A stretch of 64,000 nt of DNA from Ricinus communis (GCF_019578655.1 NC_063260.1:5706501-5770500); one strand, 5' to 3'. Shown: positions 11,871-24,849, counted from the stretch's first letter. Notes: generated by a model not told the origin, from the letters alone. Made by a program: numbers and translations.

Positions 11871-13228
11871 TTGACAAACACAAAAATCAATCAAAAACTC
11901 AAAAAAATAAATTAAAATAACAGACATAAAAATGAATTAAAATAGACGAAAAGAATAAAAAGATACAAACACAAAAAGGAACAACTTGACAAAAAAAAAA
12001 AACCTCATATAGTAGACTTTAGATTTGAACATGTAACTTTAGAAATTTGATACCATCACATAATTCCTTTTAAAAAAATGTAAATCTAACATATTATCCT
12101 TATTATTCCAATCATCAGATTTAAAATCTAATAGAAAACATGGTATCAGATTCAAAATCCTACACAAATTATGTTGTTATATTCAAAATTCAGCATGCAC
12201 AAACATTAAGAAACATATAAAACTATTAAAGACCCTATATTTAATCACATAAGACATAAATATTTGAGATTAATCCTAACATGTTTCTAAAATTATAAAG
12301 CTAAAGAATTAGTAAAGAAGAGGAAGATGCTGATGATATTGGATTTTGGGAGACCCTTAGGTTGTCACCGTAGTGTGTTGTTCTACCGAGTCTTTAGAGA
12401 TGATGAGGCGGTTGAATTAAAAATCGAATGAGAATCCAGTATTTTTTAGGCTTGGGAAAGCTTATCTTATCCGAAGAAAACTTTTCTAATCCTAAGTTCT
12501 TTCTTAGTGACTCTACTCTCTAGTTACTAGAAAAACCTTCTACTTAAATAAACGTAGGTTTTATAGTATTTTCAGTAGCTAATAGCCAGTAGCCTATAAT
12601 TGATATCCCTAATCCTAGACCTAAAACTTAATGATGTATTAGAAAACCCTAAGGAAACATATAAGCTCTTATTCATTTTACACTCAAAAGACAAAAAAAA
12701 TTGCCTTTATCAGTTATTAATTATTTAATATAATTTCTAATAAATAAAATCTTTAATATGTAAATAAATATCAATAAAATCTAATAATTATCGTTAAATA
12801 TTTTTTAGAATCTTCTTTTTATCAAATTTTAGTATTTTTAAGTTAAAGTACACATAAAACAGTGTCGGATTCAAAAAATAAGTCAATCAGAACTGTGTAG
12901 AGCTGGTCGGCTCTACATATAGCTAATTCGACTTTGTAAGCTGATAAGCTTTATATAGAGCCGATTCGGCTGTATGCAGAGCCGATTGGATTAAGAAGCA
13001 AAAAGTTCAAAAAATTTTGCATTATAGTCCTTGAACTTGCGGAAACTGCTGTTTCACCACTCAAACTTAATTTTTTTGCCAGTTGGATTTGAATTGATTC
13101 TAGAAAAGCAATTTTAGTTATATTATTCTCAAACCTAACTGAGATTCAGCCGTCTTCAACATTTTGAGACTCAAGAAAGACAATAATTTTCATCATTAGA
13201 TTTTCTGTTTAGATCCAAAAAATAGACG
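11871..13228. other. Insertion splitting copia A RNase H; type unidentified
   Basis: RNase H coding sequence stops near 11870 and resumes near 13229, so this 1.36-kb block is an insert. It holds A-rich sequence, a 'TGGTATCAGATTC' motif at 12142 (similar to an initiator-Met tRNA primer-site core), and several 'AGAGCCGATT'-type repeats at 12895-12990. An 'AGAGCCGATCAACTTG' also lies at the left edge (11859). It could be a degraded LTR element, but no paired ends were established. Confidence 0.4.
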
Positions 13229-13463
13229 TTGACAGTCGGGACGAGTTATCTCTTTACCGACCCAATTTTCTATTCAAGAATGTAATACATAGCTATTGGT
13301 TTCTATTTTATCCGTAACAAAGTTCAAGTTGTTTATCTTCGTCTCTCTTATGTTTATTCTCATAATCAACTTGCAGATGCCCTACAAAACCTTTTATCGC
13401 CATAATTTCTTCATGAATTTTGGCTCAAGATTGGTGCTATAAATTTCACCATCTTGAGAGGGC
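13229..13463 (+). pseudogene. copia A RNase H C-terminus and polypurine tract
   Basis: Reads SVGTSYLFTDPIFYSRM, then IRNKVQVVYLRLSYVYSHNQ and LADAL, matching the C-terminal RNase H tail of Ty1/copia pol. It ends ILRGHN over TTGAGAGGGCA, which serves as the polypurine tract immediately before the 3' LTR. One in-frame stop follows SRM. Confidence 0.75.
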
Positions 13464-13464
13464 A

Positions 13465-13720
13465 TAATAGAAAAAATATAAACCTAAACAAGCAGATTGG
13501 AAAAATTAGACCTTGAATGGGAAGATTTATAAATCCAATATTCTAAAATATATTAAACCTTTTATATTTTTCATATTTTTCACACACACACATAATATAC
13601 ATATATATGTGTATGTGTGTTAGTATTAATATTGTACCATATTTTTCTCCAATGTTATAGAAGAAAAATTTTTTCGATCTATAATATTTGTTGTACAATA
13701 CTTTATTTATACTCTGCACC
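13465..13720 (+). repeat. copia A 3' LTR remnant
   Basis: Starts directly after the polypurine-like tract and resembles 7141-7400. It contains a CA/TG-rich patch at about 13574-13620. The right end cannot be fixed. Confidence 0.55.
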
Positions 13721-14826
13721 ATAGGCTTTAACTTATCAATGTACACTTCTCAATTTGAGAATACTTACTTTTCTAATTAAATAATAATTTTATTTTAAAA
13801 ATTAATATATTAATTGTACTTTATTATTAAATTAGAAGTATGATTTATATATTAACTAATAATATTAAAAATAAGAATGGATTGTGAAATATTAAAAATC
13901 CTATTAGGAAAGAATCCAAAAATCTAAAATAGCGCATTATGCTATTTATTGAATTTTTTATTATAGGTATTTATTTTGTTATTACTCGGATTTAATTATA
14001 CATAAGTTTTTAAGAAAGAAATAGAAAAGTGTGGTTTCTATATCTTGAATTAAAAACAATTATCCTTAAAAATGTAGCAGCAATTTTATTATATATTTTA
14101 TTTATTATTAGTCAAATATTATATATATTAATGTTATAAATAAAGAAATACGATATCAGTATTTTGAATTGAAAAATATTTAACATCAATATAATAGCAA
14201 AAATTTAATGATAAGCCTAAGAATATTCTGATATATTAAATATACTTAGCCAAGAATTTAACATATGCCTGACCTATTTGTTTGATATATGATAATTTTA
14301 CTGATGTTTCATCAAATTAATTTATATCATTATATTTAAGAATATTAACTAATAAGTTACTTAGGTCTTAAATTAATTTTACATGCATTGGATATATTGA
14401 GCCAAAATTTTAATTTATGTCTAACCTATTTTGTTAATATGTGGTAATTTTTATTGATATGTCATAGTATAATTAAAATACTAACTAAAAAAATATTTTT
14501 TTTCTAATTAAATAATAATTTTTATTAAAGAAAACATATTAGTTATATATTATTTTTTAATTATCAATACATAAATATAATTAATATATTAACCAATAAC
14601 ATTGAAATAAAAGAGAATGAGTCCTAAAATATTAAAAATTTCATTAGAAAAATATGAAATATTAGATTTAATATAATATTAAAATTTGTATGAATATTTA
14701 ATCTATTATTAATAAAATTTTAAATTATAATCTTTAAATAAAAAACTGTGCTTCTAATTTTTAAATGAATATAATATTAATAATCAAAATAATGCTAATA
14801 TTCTATACTACACATCAAATAAATAA

Positions 14827-14867
<41 letters not shown>

Positions 14868-16680
14868 TCACAGCTATAAAACATTATTCAACATTGTATT
14901 GGATTCAATTTTCGATTCTTAATTCAAAGTCAGTGAATATAGACCTTTGACCAGCAACTGGCTTCTCTTTCCTCAGTGACCTGTGATTGGCAAAACCTTG
15001 CGACACCTCAAATCAGAATTCTACATAAAAGACTGGAATTCCAAAGCAGAATCGAAAGTTCAATTCCAAAAGTTGATGAAAGATCTTTTAAGTCAATCAA
15101 TGAAATTATGTCGAACGGAGGGACCAATTAAGTATTAAGAATACAAATAACACTTTTGGACTCTACTTTCTGTTCCAATAAGGGCTGCCCATTATGCTCT
15201 TGGGCAATTGGACTCAGGATACTATCGCAAAAAGGTACGTCAATTGCATGTTTACCTTCTAATATGATTATTTAATTATCATTATACCCGATGAATGGTA
15301 ATTCTTAACCAACACAATCCAGAAGGTTTGCTTGTGAAGTCAATAAGTTGTGTTTCATAATAATCAAACCCGGCTTATTTTGGTGGATGTACATATGATA
15401 AAATCCGATTCGAATTGAGAAACACGTTATGTCTCCTTTAAAATTTGATATGTTCAAATTCAAATTTAATGAAAAGTTAAAGTCACGAGTCATGACTTCA
15501 GTGAGAAATTGTTAAGAACCTGAAATGACTTAAACATAAATTAATTAGAGACTGAAGTGAAATGACTTAAAGATAAACTAATTAGAGACTGAACTGACCC
15601 AAGCTTTAATAACCTAAAACCGAATCAATCCGAGTTCGGAATAATAAAAACAAAGCATATACAAAAATGATATGACTCGAGATTCGATATAATTCGATTT
15701 AAAATCCAAAATGGCATGTAATATATATATATTTTTTATTAAAAGTAATATACATGTTTGTGACATCTAATTATATATAACAATAACTTTTCGTGCTAGT
15801 TCTCTTAATATATTTTATTTTTAATTAAAATTTTAAAATATTTTATCATTTCATCTTCAAATTATAATATTTTAAAACTTTTATAAATGGTCAATCATAA
15901 AATAAAATAATCATCTTGAATTTTTATATATAAATAATATAAAGAAATGAAAATATTAACAAGTAATCAAATAAAATAATTTAAGTTGAAAAATAAATCC
16001 TTGCATTTTTATCTTGCAATTTAGTTTAATTTCAATATTAAACTTTTCTTAGAAAAAAATTAAAATTGATGTTGCATTTGACCTGAGACGGTTAAATTTA
16101 TAGGATTTCACTAAATAAAATTAATGAGATGAAAAAAATAAAAAATCAAATAAATTAACTCAAAATCAATAATTCAATCCAAAATTCAAGACAACCATAA
16201 CTTGATTTTATCCAAACCAATTTTAATTTGAATCTGAAAAAGAAGCGATGACAAAAAATACAGACCAGGCCCAATTCAAACTGAAATTTCTCAAAATCCA
16301 AAGTTATCCAAACCTAAAGTTATTCAAATCCGAAATAATCTAGACCTAAAATTATCAAATCTGAAAAGGTTTGAAATTGAAAATATTTTTTTCCAAATGC
16401 AACTCAACCCATTTGTTTACCATGTCTATATACATGTCTAATTTAGTGTTAAATGCATTTCTTAACTCAACCCATTTCTTCTCTTACTTGTATAAAAAAA
16501 AAAAGACTATGGTTAATTATTTATTTGATGTTACTATAAGTAAATTATTTTTAAGAGATAAAATGGCTCAAAAAGAAATTTAGGAATGATTCACGTGAAA
16601 AATTGTCCATTGAACTAAATAATTGGTGCACCTTAATATGAAATAGCTCGATAAAAGGAAAAAAAAAATGGTCAACTTAC
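13721..16680. other. AT-rich intergenic DNA, no gene supported
   Basis: Mostly strongly AT-rich. A somewhat less AT-rich island at about 14925-15300 gave no convincing homology. A (TA)n run lies at 14831-14866. Segments at about 13745-13870 and 14480-14620 share an 'ATTTTTCTAATTAAATAATAATTTT..' pattern, suggesting an old repeat pair. Poly-A-broken ORFs near 15305-15493 and 16371-16583 have no recognisable product. Confidence 0.5.
14831..14866. repeat. (TA)n microsatellite
   Basis: Uninterrupted TA dinucleotide run of about 36 bp. Confidence 0.97.
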
Positions 16681-18340
16681 TAAACTAATGTCATGGTATA
16701 GGCAAATTAGTAGTCAAATCTCTGTTTCCTTTATTCACTTTAAAGGGAAAGAAAAGACATAAAAAACATTGAAACAAAAGAAGAAGAAGGAGGAGGAGAG
16801 GTGAGAAGAGGAAAGATGACCCACGATGGCTAAACATTAATTTATTGTTGGTGTGGCCAAAATTAGTGGACAAAGCCACCATGAGAAACTTGCCTGCCCC
16901 ATATGATCACTCATGCGGCATGTAGGGTCTTTGTGTTGTCATAAAATCCAAGAGAGAAATTTAAAAAAGAAAAGAAAAAACAGAGTGATGATGCGTAAAG
17001 AAGTTGTCTCTTTCTCTTTCTGATTCTTGGAGACAACCATAATAAAAAATAAACAGCAAGATTTTATTAGCTGCCTCTGCTTCTCAGTAACCATTCCCAA
17101 ACAAAATGTTTTGGGTCAGTAAATGGGAAAAGCATTTTCTTTGCTTTAGAATTTAGAAAAGCTTTTGGAGAGTGGAGACTTGGTCTCTTCATTGACTAAA
17201 ATGGCTGCTCTTTCCATTAGTTGTATTTCGTTTCTGGAATGGTTTTTGAAGTGCCACTCACTCGTGCCTCTCGCCAAATCATATAATCTCTTCCAAAATA
17301 TATAAAGTTATATGACTGAACTTCTTTTTCTTAACCCTTTTTTTTCATTTATCAATTTAGGCATTCTTTTTGTACATAGATTTTTCAGAAAGAACTCGCA
17401 TCCTATTATAAAACTCCTCAACTTTTTATGAAAGAATAAGCAAAAAAATTGTTTTTTCAATGCCTTAAAATGGCTACAAGCCACTAAAAAGAATGCAAAA
17501 TATATGCTTACATTTTTAAATTTTAAATTTTATTTTGTGGAGTTTTTTTTTAATTAATAAAAAATACAAAAGTTCAATGTAATAAATAAAGATCTTATAA
17601 ATAATGTGTAAAAAGTCCTTAAGCTAAGTAAAAATAAGATTATAATGCCTAACAGAATAAAATAAAAATTCAAGAGTTAAAAAAAATAAAATCAAAAAAT
17701 TTTAAATGTTCAATAATGGGTTTTGCCTGAAAGAAACAAAAACAAGTAATGACTGCATGACAATAAATCTATAATAGAGAGCTTAAAGAGTTGCAAAAGA
17801 TGCAAAGAGGTAACCGAATAATGTTGTTTGGTTCCAAATAATCCTCCAACAGCAGCAAATTCACAATAATATTAACCAAAGCTAATCGTCTCGCCATAGA
17901 AAGAAGTTGGCCTTTTCAAGAATCACCATTTACATAAAATACGTTCAATGCAAACATTTTATTTTGCACTAACATTTTTTCATACACATATAAATATAAT
18001 CGATAAAAAAACTAAAAAAAAGATAGTATCCGTGTTGCTCAGACTCGGATATGGGGATACATATCTCGATGTAAGATTTTTATTTTTTAAAAATTTAAAA
18101 TATGTAAATATATACGATTAAAAATGATTTAGTATATAAATACGGATATGAGATTTTTATGTATACACGCTTCGAGCTAATTTAATTTAAATATTTTTAC
18201 ATGCTAAATAAAGATGATTTTGGAACACTGCATTCACATTTTAATTAAAAGAATGTATTAAACTGGAAAGCTGAATGACAAAAACACTACTAAAATAAAG
18301 AAAAAATTTAATAGATAACATAATAGCATGACAAAAAAGA
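16681..18340. other. Less AT-rich intergenic stretch, no gene supported
   Basis: At 16700-17280 the sequence is less AT-rich and has pyrimidine tracts resembling plant UTR or promoter DNA. An ATG at 17201 opens a 34-codon frame (MAALSISCISFLEWFLK..) with no recognised homology. At 18030-18180 sits a 'GTGTTGCTCAGACTCGGATATGGG'-like block of a type common in plant repeats. I see no exon structure. It may be the remains of a gene start, but this cannot be supported. Confidence 0.4.
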
Positions 18341-18344
18341 AATG

Positions 18345-18725
18345 TGAGTTTTACTACCATAATAGATAACATGCGAAGCTTTATCAACCATTTGTCTCAA
18401 AACTGCTCCTAGAGCATAGTCAGATGCATTACACATATTTCTAAGGAAAAAGACTAATCAGGTGCCACAATAACATGTGCACTAGTCAACTTATCTTTTA
18501 AAGTGTTAAAAGCAGAAAAGCATACATCATCATAGAGTTCACATTTTTAGCCAGCAATTTAGCTAAAGGACTGGTAATTTTAATTTTTTTATAAAATGCC
18601 TATAAAATCCTGCAAGACTAAAAAAATCTTATAATGCCTAGGTGGCAGCAATTTAATAATCAAATCAATCTTTGCATTATAACTTCAATACCATTACTAG
18701 AAATCACATGTTCTAATACAATACC
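18345..18725 (-). pseudogene. Athila-like RT C-terminus and RNase H start
   Basis: On the minus strand, reading leftwards from 18725: YGIVLEHVISSNGIEV, then IIKLPPPRHY, a thumb/connection part, and NASDYALGAVLRQMVDK (about 18390-18445), followed by HVIYYGSKT. The A-S-D-Y-A-x-G-A-V-L core is the RNase H signature of Ty3/gypsy elements. The sequence ends at about 18340 without the rest of RNase H or any integrase. Confidence 0.8.
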
Positions 18726-18752
18726 GTACTTGTAAGACCCGAGATTCTTCTT

Positions 18753-18754
<2 letters not shown>

Positions 18755-18798
<44 letters not shown>
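18755..18798. repeat. (AAT)n microsatellite
   Basis: Uninterrupted AAT trinucleotide run of about 44 bp near the left end of the solo LTR. Confidence 0.95.
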
Positions 18799-18799
<1 letters not shown>

Positions 18800-19014
18800 T
18801 AATAAGGATTATGATGATGATAATAATAAAACTAAAAGTCTTATAGTTTAATGGATATGATTAGAATAACGAGTTTTAATTTAATTTAATTTAATTTAAT
18901 TTTAATTAATTGAATTGGGATGATTTAAAATAGAATTTTAGTGCTAAATAAAAATAAAGGGATTTATTTAACTATATCTAATTAGTTTGATTTTCAAGTA
19001 ATTAATTAAGTGAG

Positions 19015-19015
<1 letters not shown>

Positions 19016-19045
<30 letters not shown>
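19016..19045. repeat. (TA)n microsatellite
   Basis: TA run of about 30 bp within the solo-LTR-like insertion. Confidence 0.95.
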
Positions 19046-19047
<2 letters not shown>

Positions 19048-19786
19048 TCACGCTCAAATTTTCTCTCAATATGAATATATGAATTAAACGTTATATTTGA
19101 AAGTTATAAAAGAAATAATAATAATACTTTTATAAAAGAATTTATTGGGGAATGACAAATTTTAATTAGCAAATAGTATTGGATTAAATTGAAAAATTGT
19201 CAACAAATTAATTATTTAAGTTAATTAAGTGTTAGGATTAATTTGACAATTAATTATGAGATAGGGGCTACAAGTATAATTGCATTAATATGGGGTTTAG
19301 ATGAAAATTTTTATGGTTGGTATTTTTGTAATTTAATATGTCGGTAGGAGCATATGTTAGTAATATTACCATTAAAAGCAAGGGTACATAAGTAACTCTC
19401 TATTTTTCTATAATTTTAATTTAGTCCAAAATTAAAGGAGTAGGGATTTGATTGAAAGGATAATATCAAATTTGAGGATTTAGCTGATATTTTTCGGAAT
19501 AAATGGTTGTTAAGTAAAAATATGAGGAATAATTTGTGATAAGAAAAAGAAAGGAAAGAAAGGGATGAAAGAAGAAGAAGAAGAAGAAGAAGGAGAAGAG
19601 CTCGGGGTCGACCTTTAATAGCAGAAGGAAGGTGAGCCATTTGAGGCTCGGTGAAGCTAACCGGAGACAGAAAGGGCGTTGGCGAGGGGCAGTGAAAAAA
19701 TGGGGAAGAAGGCAACCGTTTCTTCGACGCTGTTCATGGTGTTTCCGACGACCAATGGTAGCAATTTCAATCTTAAAATGACCGGC

Positions 19787-21403
19787 GACTTGAGGACTTT
19801 CTAATGGGGGCAGTAGTATCGACAATGGTGGACAGAGAAGAGAGTTTCGTCGAAGGGAAGGCAGCTGAGTTATTGGACTTTTTCGGCCATCTCTGGTGAG
19901 TTATGACTGATCGGAGTTCATGAATAAACTCTCCTCATCACAAGCTTTCCAATGACACTAATTTTGCAACGATCAGACTCCATTTGAAAATCGACAGCTG
20001 AAACTGTTTGTGATTTTCTCTGGATGATCGGGGACTGGATCAAAGAATCAAGTGCTAGAATCATTGTCTGCGTGTTGTTTCGAGTTCATAGGCTCGCTCA
20101 GATCGTCGATCGGACTCTGGCAGCTGAAGACGAGTTGACCGATTTATCAAGCGTCTCGATAGTTCTTTAGGTGTTGATTTTAGAAATTATTAATTAAAAT
20201 TTATATTGATTAATTATTATGTTGTTTTGTGGTGAATGTGATGGTGTTAGATTAGTATAAATATCAAAAGATTATGCGTGGATTGGTTATCGAAATAAAT
20301 ATTATGTCGAACCGTCTATAAAATAATTGTGATATGTAGTGTATTGCAAAGTTAAAAAAATAATATAGTTTTGGTGGACCGACTCCTGTTAATTAATTGA
20401 TAAATATTTAAAGTGTTTCTGGCAGGTTCTAGACCTGTTATATTGGGGTAAACGTCCGTATTTTAGGGAAAGTTCTGCCAAATCTTTGATAGAATTTCTA
20501 AGTCGAAATTCTTAGATGGTTAATTTTAGGAGTCTAGGTTTAGGATTATTTATTAAATTTTTTATTTTTATTGATTGAATTGTTCCCGTTAATAGACTTG
20601 AGGACTTTCTAATGGGGGCAGTAGTATCGACAATGGTGGACAGAGAAGAGAGTTTCGTCGAAGGGAAGGCAGCTGAGTTATTGGACTTTTTCGGCCATCT
20701 CTGGTGAGTTATGACTGATCGGAGTTCATGAATAAACTCTCCTCATCACAAGCTTTCCAATGACACTAATTTTGCAACGATCAGACTCCATTTGAAAATC
20801 GACAGCTGAAACTGTTTGTGATTTTCTCTGGATGATCGGGGACTGGATCAAAGAATCAAGTGCTAGAATCATTGTCTGCGTGTTGTTTCGAGTTCATAGG
20901 CTCGCTCAGATCGTCGATCGGACTCTGGCAGCTGAAGACGAGTTGACCGATTTATCAAGCGTCTCGATAGTTCTTTAGACTGTTGATTTTAGAAATTATT
21001 AATTAAAATTTATATTGATTAATTATTATGTTGTTTTGTGGTGAATGTGATGGTGTTAGATTAGTATAAATATCAAAAGATTATGCGTGGATTGGTTATC
21101 GAAATAAATATTATGTCGAACCGTCTATAAAATAATTGTGATATGTAGTGTATTGCAAAGTTAAAAAAATAATATAGTTTTGGTGGACCGACTCCTGTTA
21201 ATTAATTGATAAATATTTAAAGTGTTTCTGGCAGGTTCTAGACCTGTTATATTGGGGTAAACGTCCGTATTTTAGGGAAAGTTCTGCCAAATCTTTGATA
21301 GAATTTCTAAGTCGAAATTCTTAGATGGTTAATTTTAGGAGTCTAGGTTTAGGATTATTTATTAAATTTTTTATTTTTATTGATTGAATTGTTCCCGTTA
21401 ATA
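19787..21403. repeat. 808-bp near-perfect tandem duplication
   Basis: GACTTGAGGACTTTCTAATG starts at 19787 and again at 20595. Copy 1 runs 19787-20594 and copy 2 20595 to about 21403, each ending TTCCCGTTAATAG. The only difference I found is near 'TTCTTTAGG-TGTTG' (20165-20174) versus 'TTCTTTAGACTGTTG' in copy 2. The near identity marks this as much younger than the surrounding relics, or as an assembly duplication. Confidence 0.92.
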
Positions 21404-22479
21404 GATAATCCTTCGTTTCGGCCCACTCCACCCGAGGCTTAAGAGCAGAGCAAGAGGGATTATCGGAACTGTGAGTTAAAGTCATATATCTGTTATACAT
21501 GTGTCATGCAAAAATTTCAAATAGCAATTCTGATTAATTGATTTATATATTAAAATTATTTATTTATTTATTTTCTATTCATCTATTATTTCCTATATCA
21601 TTGATAATATGATTTGCATGTTAACTCATGATGAGATGGCAATAGAACATGCCACCTAATGGGTTGCATTGGGGATCGCATGCGTATCGTTATAAATCTG
21701 AGACAGGTAAAAATATTTTAAGGCTTGCCCCGGTTGAGTTAAACTCTCTGGGCTGCGAAGATTTTGTTTGTCGGATTAAAGGTTCCTAGTCGAGCGTTGC
21801 TTTCTAAGCGCCGACTTTATTAGAAATTAAATGACTAGACTAGATTTAAGGACCCTAGTCGAGCTCCGCTCTCTGGGCATCAGTCCTATTGGAGTGAGAG
21901 GGCCGAAAGGCTATTAGTGTTGGGTTAGAGTTCTGTTGAGGTACTCGTCCCGTAGTATGTAAAGTATATTTTATTGAATCATAGCATGACATGCATTTTG
22001 ACATGACCTAATAAACAAATGTTTTATTGAGGTGGTTGTTTTCATGATTGGATTATATAATTTTAACTCACTCTCGAGACTAACAGTCTCAAGTTAAACT
22101 ATTTTTCAGGTGTTTATTATTTTCCCGCAGTTCTTTCCTTTAGCAGCCCGACTTCCTTCATCTTCGGGTTTAATGTAATTGATTTTATTGGTATGTTTGA
22201 CTTTTAGAATTCTAAATTCTCCGCAGTAGTAATTTCAAACTTATTATTTTGTTTTTGCATGTTAAACCATATATTGCTTATTTGAGCTGGCAGACTGAAT
22301 TAAATATGTAGTATTTGAGTGGTTGAAAATTAGTTATGAAATAGTTATAATGGATAGAATTTGAATTATTCTTTGATTGAGTTAGTGAAATGGCAGGCTT
22401 GCTACGGGTTTCGGTGGTCTTATGCCTACCCACTCCCTAGCACCGGTCACGGTCCCATAGATCGGCTTGTGACAATACT

Positions 22480-23130
22480 TAACCATAAAATGACTATTTT
22501 TTCAATTTAAAGTTAAATTACATTTAATACATCTTTAAAATACACGAGTTAAATTTCTAAGACATGCATCAAATGAAGAGCCAAAAATTGAAAATCATTC
22601 GCAGATACCTCAATGCAATCTTCTAATATATTAGAAAATATAGAAAGCATACATCTCTGAAATATTGCTGAATGTTGGAAAGTCCAAATGACATCTTTCT
22701 AAACACAAAAGTTCCAAAGAAACATGTGAATGTTGTTTTCTCTTAATCTTCTAGTACAATAGGTACCTGCTAATAACCTCAAAGACCATCAAGAAAATTG
22801 TAAAATTCATATCTAACTAAATGCTCTAAAATTTTATCAATAAAAGGAACGAGAAAATAATCCTTCTTTATTGTTGTGTTTAGCTTCCTATAATTAATAC
22901 ACATTCTCCATCTTGTAGTTATTCTTATGGAAACTAGCTCTCCCTTTTCATTATTGACAACTGTAATATCTGAGTTTTTGGTACTACATGTACATGGCTT
23001 ACCTAATTACTATCAGGCATTGGATAAATAATACCTTCATTCAATAGTTTTTTTGCTTCCTTTTTCACCCCTTTTTAATTAGGATTAAGCCTTTTTTGGG
23101 TATCTCTAACAACTTTGACATTGTCCTCTA
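22480..23130 (-). pseudogene. Athila-like reverse transcriptase remnant
   Basis: On the minus strand the fragments WRMCINYRKLN, HVSLELLCLERCHLDFPTF (the palm entry), FRDVCFLYF and FSIFGSSFDACLRNLTRV are readable with frame changes. They match the palm of Ty3/gypsy RT, where the catalytic YxDD would lie just before FSIFG; here that motif is destroyed. It joins the 18725 fragment across the solo LTR. Confidence 0.75.
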
Positions 23131-23639
23131 AAATAATTTTATACATATATAAAATTGGACTAATATACTTAATATCAAAAATTTCCTACCTAATGGCTTT
23201 CTTAAGCCTTCTCAATTCCCTAATAGTTGTTTTTTCTTTAGAAGGAAAAAGATAAGATGCTACAATTATTGGTTAGTGTTTACTTCTCCTAAAAATACAT
23301 ACTCAAGTGTTGTAGGCAATTCTTTAAGTTCAAGTTTATATGGTTCATGAGTAATCTTTATTTCACTTCTAATGGAAGAATCTAAAAGTTCGTTAATGCT
23401 TTCATCTAGTGACATTAAAAAGCTTCATTTAACTTATCATGAAAGTCTAAGATATCATCATCAAAATTCTCATCTACTTTTTTCTTTAACTTATTATCTT
23501 TTTCCTACAAATAAGTTTTATATACAAGATAGCCTAAATAATTAATATATGAATATTTATCAATCGAAGTACTATGAGATAGAGTTAAAGAATTAAACAT
23601 TTGAATTCAATAGTCTCTCCTAAGATTGTCGTAATCAGT

Positions 23640-23966
23640 TTCCAATTATGCAAATTAATAACTGTTTTGGTGCCATAAAAAGTTTACCAAAGAGTATAGT
23701 TTGCTTTTTATTCCTTGTTGGTGTATTTTTCATGTTAAGAACCATAAGGTCAGCAGGATTATCAATTGTCATACTTGAATCAACAAGTCCTCCACTATGG
23801 CTTTTGGATACTTTATTGATCTATCATCAAGTTGTAGAGACCTGGTGGCTGGTTTCAATTCTCTCAAGCTAAGTTGTGCATAAATTGAGTATTGTATCAA
23901 GTTGAAACTTGTTTCCAAATTCAACATGGCTTTTGCAACTTTCTTATCCCCCCACTGTAATGTCAA
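23640..23966 (-). pseudogene. Athila-like aspartic protease remnant
   Basis: A minus-strand frame reads LETSFNLIQYSIYAQLSLRE, then KPATRSLQLDDRSIKYPK, then AIVEDLLIQVDN and, after frame damage, KLFMAPKQLLICIIGN. This is the retropepsin region of Athila/Tat elements, which cleaves the Gag-Pol polyprotein. The catalytic D-S/T-G-A motif expected before the NLI part is degraded to L-E-T-S, so the enzyme is dead. Confidence 0.78.
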
Positions 23967-24849
23967 CAGTAAAGCTCCTAGGATTTTTCATCTTAAGGAG
24001 TAGGTGTTGTTGAAGAATAACACGTGCAGTTTCATAAACCATTGCTTTTTTTTATTATTTCTATATCTTATTTTATTGGAATTTAGCTCCTTGAAAATTT
24101 TAGTATAAGCTGGTATACTCCTAATAACATCTAATAAAGGCTGATTAATGTTAATTTTAGAAAATATATGACAAATTTTAAAAAATTGCTTATCCTATTT
24201 GCTTTCTTTCAATCTGTTAAGGAATAGAATATAAGCCTTATAAGGCTCAGTTGCCTTATGAAATTCAAGCCCTGAAAATGCCTTATTTACTTTCTTCTTT
24301 TGCCTAAGGTTGGGCTCCACTCTTCCTTCCTTTTATACTTTTCCACCAGTATTTTCCACATCAATTAATCCATCATTTTATGGTGTACTTGCATAAGAAG
24401 AATTCTTTTCAATTACAGTTTCAATTTTATTATCAACTAACTTACCATCTTTAAGAATGGAGATGGCTTTGACTTGCTTAAGTTGACATGGCAGTTTCTC
24501 TTTCTTGTTTTCTTGCTTAATTTTAATAATTTTTCTAATTCGAGTTTCCAACTATTTTATTGAAGCTTCAACGAAGTCATGGGTAGCTTTCATGAAAGAT
24601 TAGAGTGTTTCCTCTAAGTTTGGTTTTCTTTGAGGGCTTGTCCTTGGTTTTGGAATGGAGGGTCTGGAATATTTTGGGTATTGAAGCTCCTGGTTTTGAT
24701 ATTGGGGCTGATTTTGGTTCTTCAATAGTTGTTGTGGGTTTTGGTCAATATTTCTCCAAGAAAATTTAGATAGTTTCTCCAATTTAGATTATAGGTGTTA
24801 GAATAAGGATTATTTCTAGGTTTCCTAGGCTGATAAGATTCCATCAAAT

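Larger units (their letters stand above)
7141..13720 (+). mobile_element. Ty1/copia retrotransposon relic 'copia A', nested and broken
   Basis: Two similar terminal segments (about 7141-7400 and 13465-13720) share 'AACAAGCAGATTGG', 'AATATTCTA', an 'ATAGAAG..' block and 'CTATAATATTTGT', and are read as degraded LTRs. Between them, in copia order, are gag with a zinc knuckle, a GAG-pre-integrase/integrase segment, the C-terminal part of RT, RNase H, and a polypurine-like TTGAGAGGGCA at 13453-13463 next to the 3' LTR. Every domain has stops and frameshifts, so it cannot be autonomous. It is interrupted at about 7745-9050, by a MITE at 10025-10453, and at about 11871-13228. The middle of RT is missing or unrecognisable. 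Confidence 0.8.
18731..22474. mobile_element. Solo-LTR-like insertion (Ty3/gypsy type) inside the Athila-like pol
   Basis: Starts TGTAAGACCCGAG and ends CTTGTGACA, so has TG..CA termini. It is flanked by near-identical 5-bp direct repeats, GTACT (18726-18730) and ATACT (22475-22479). Removing it and one repeat restores the host pol reading M-V-K-Y-G-I-V, which supports the boundaries. Its right end ('CTAGCACCGGTCACGGTCCC') resembles the long LTRs of Ty3/gypsy chromoviruses of the Tekay/Del type. Length is 3744 bp, or about 2.9 kb without the internal 808-bp duplication, within the range of such LTRs. No gag or pol was found inside, hence 'solo'. Orientation is not settled. Confidence 0.7.

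Noticed and set aside
12142..12156. TGGTATCAGATTC as a retroelement primer site
   Set aside because: Only the first ten bases match the initiator-Met complement and no LTR end or gag lies beside it.
19416..19825. Two overlapping minus-strand ORFs of 99 and 119 codons
   Set aside because: They sit inside the solo LTR, are dominated by poly-Leu or poly-Phe from a GAA repeat, and match nothing known.
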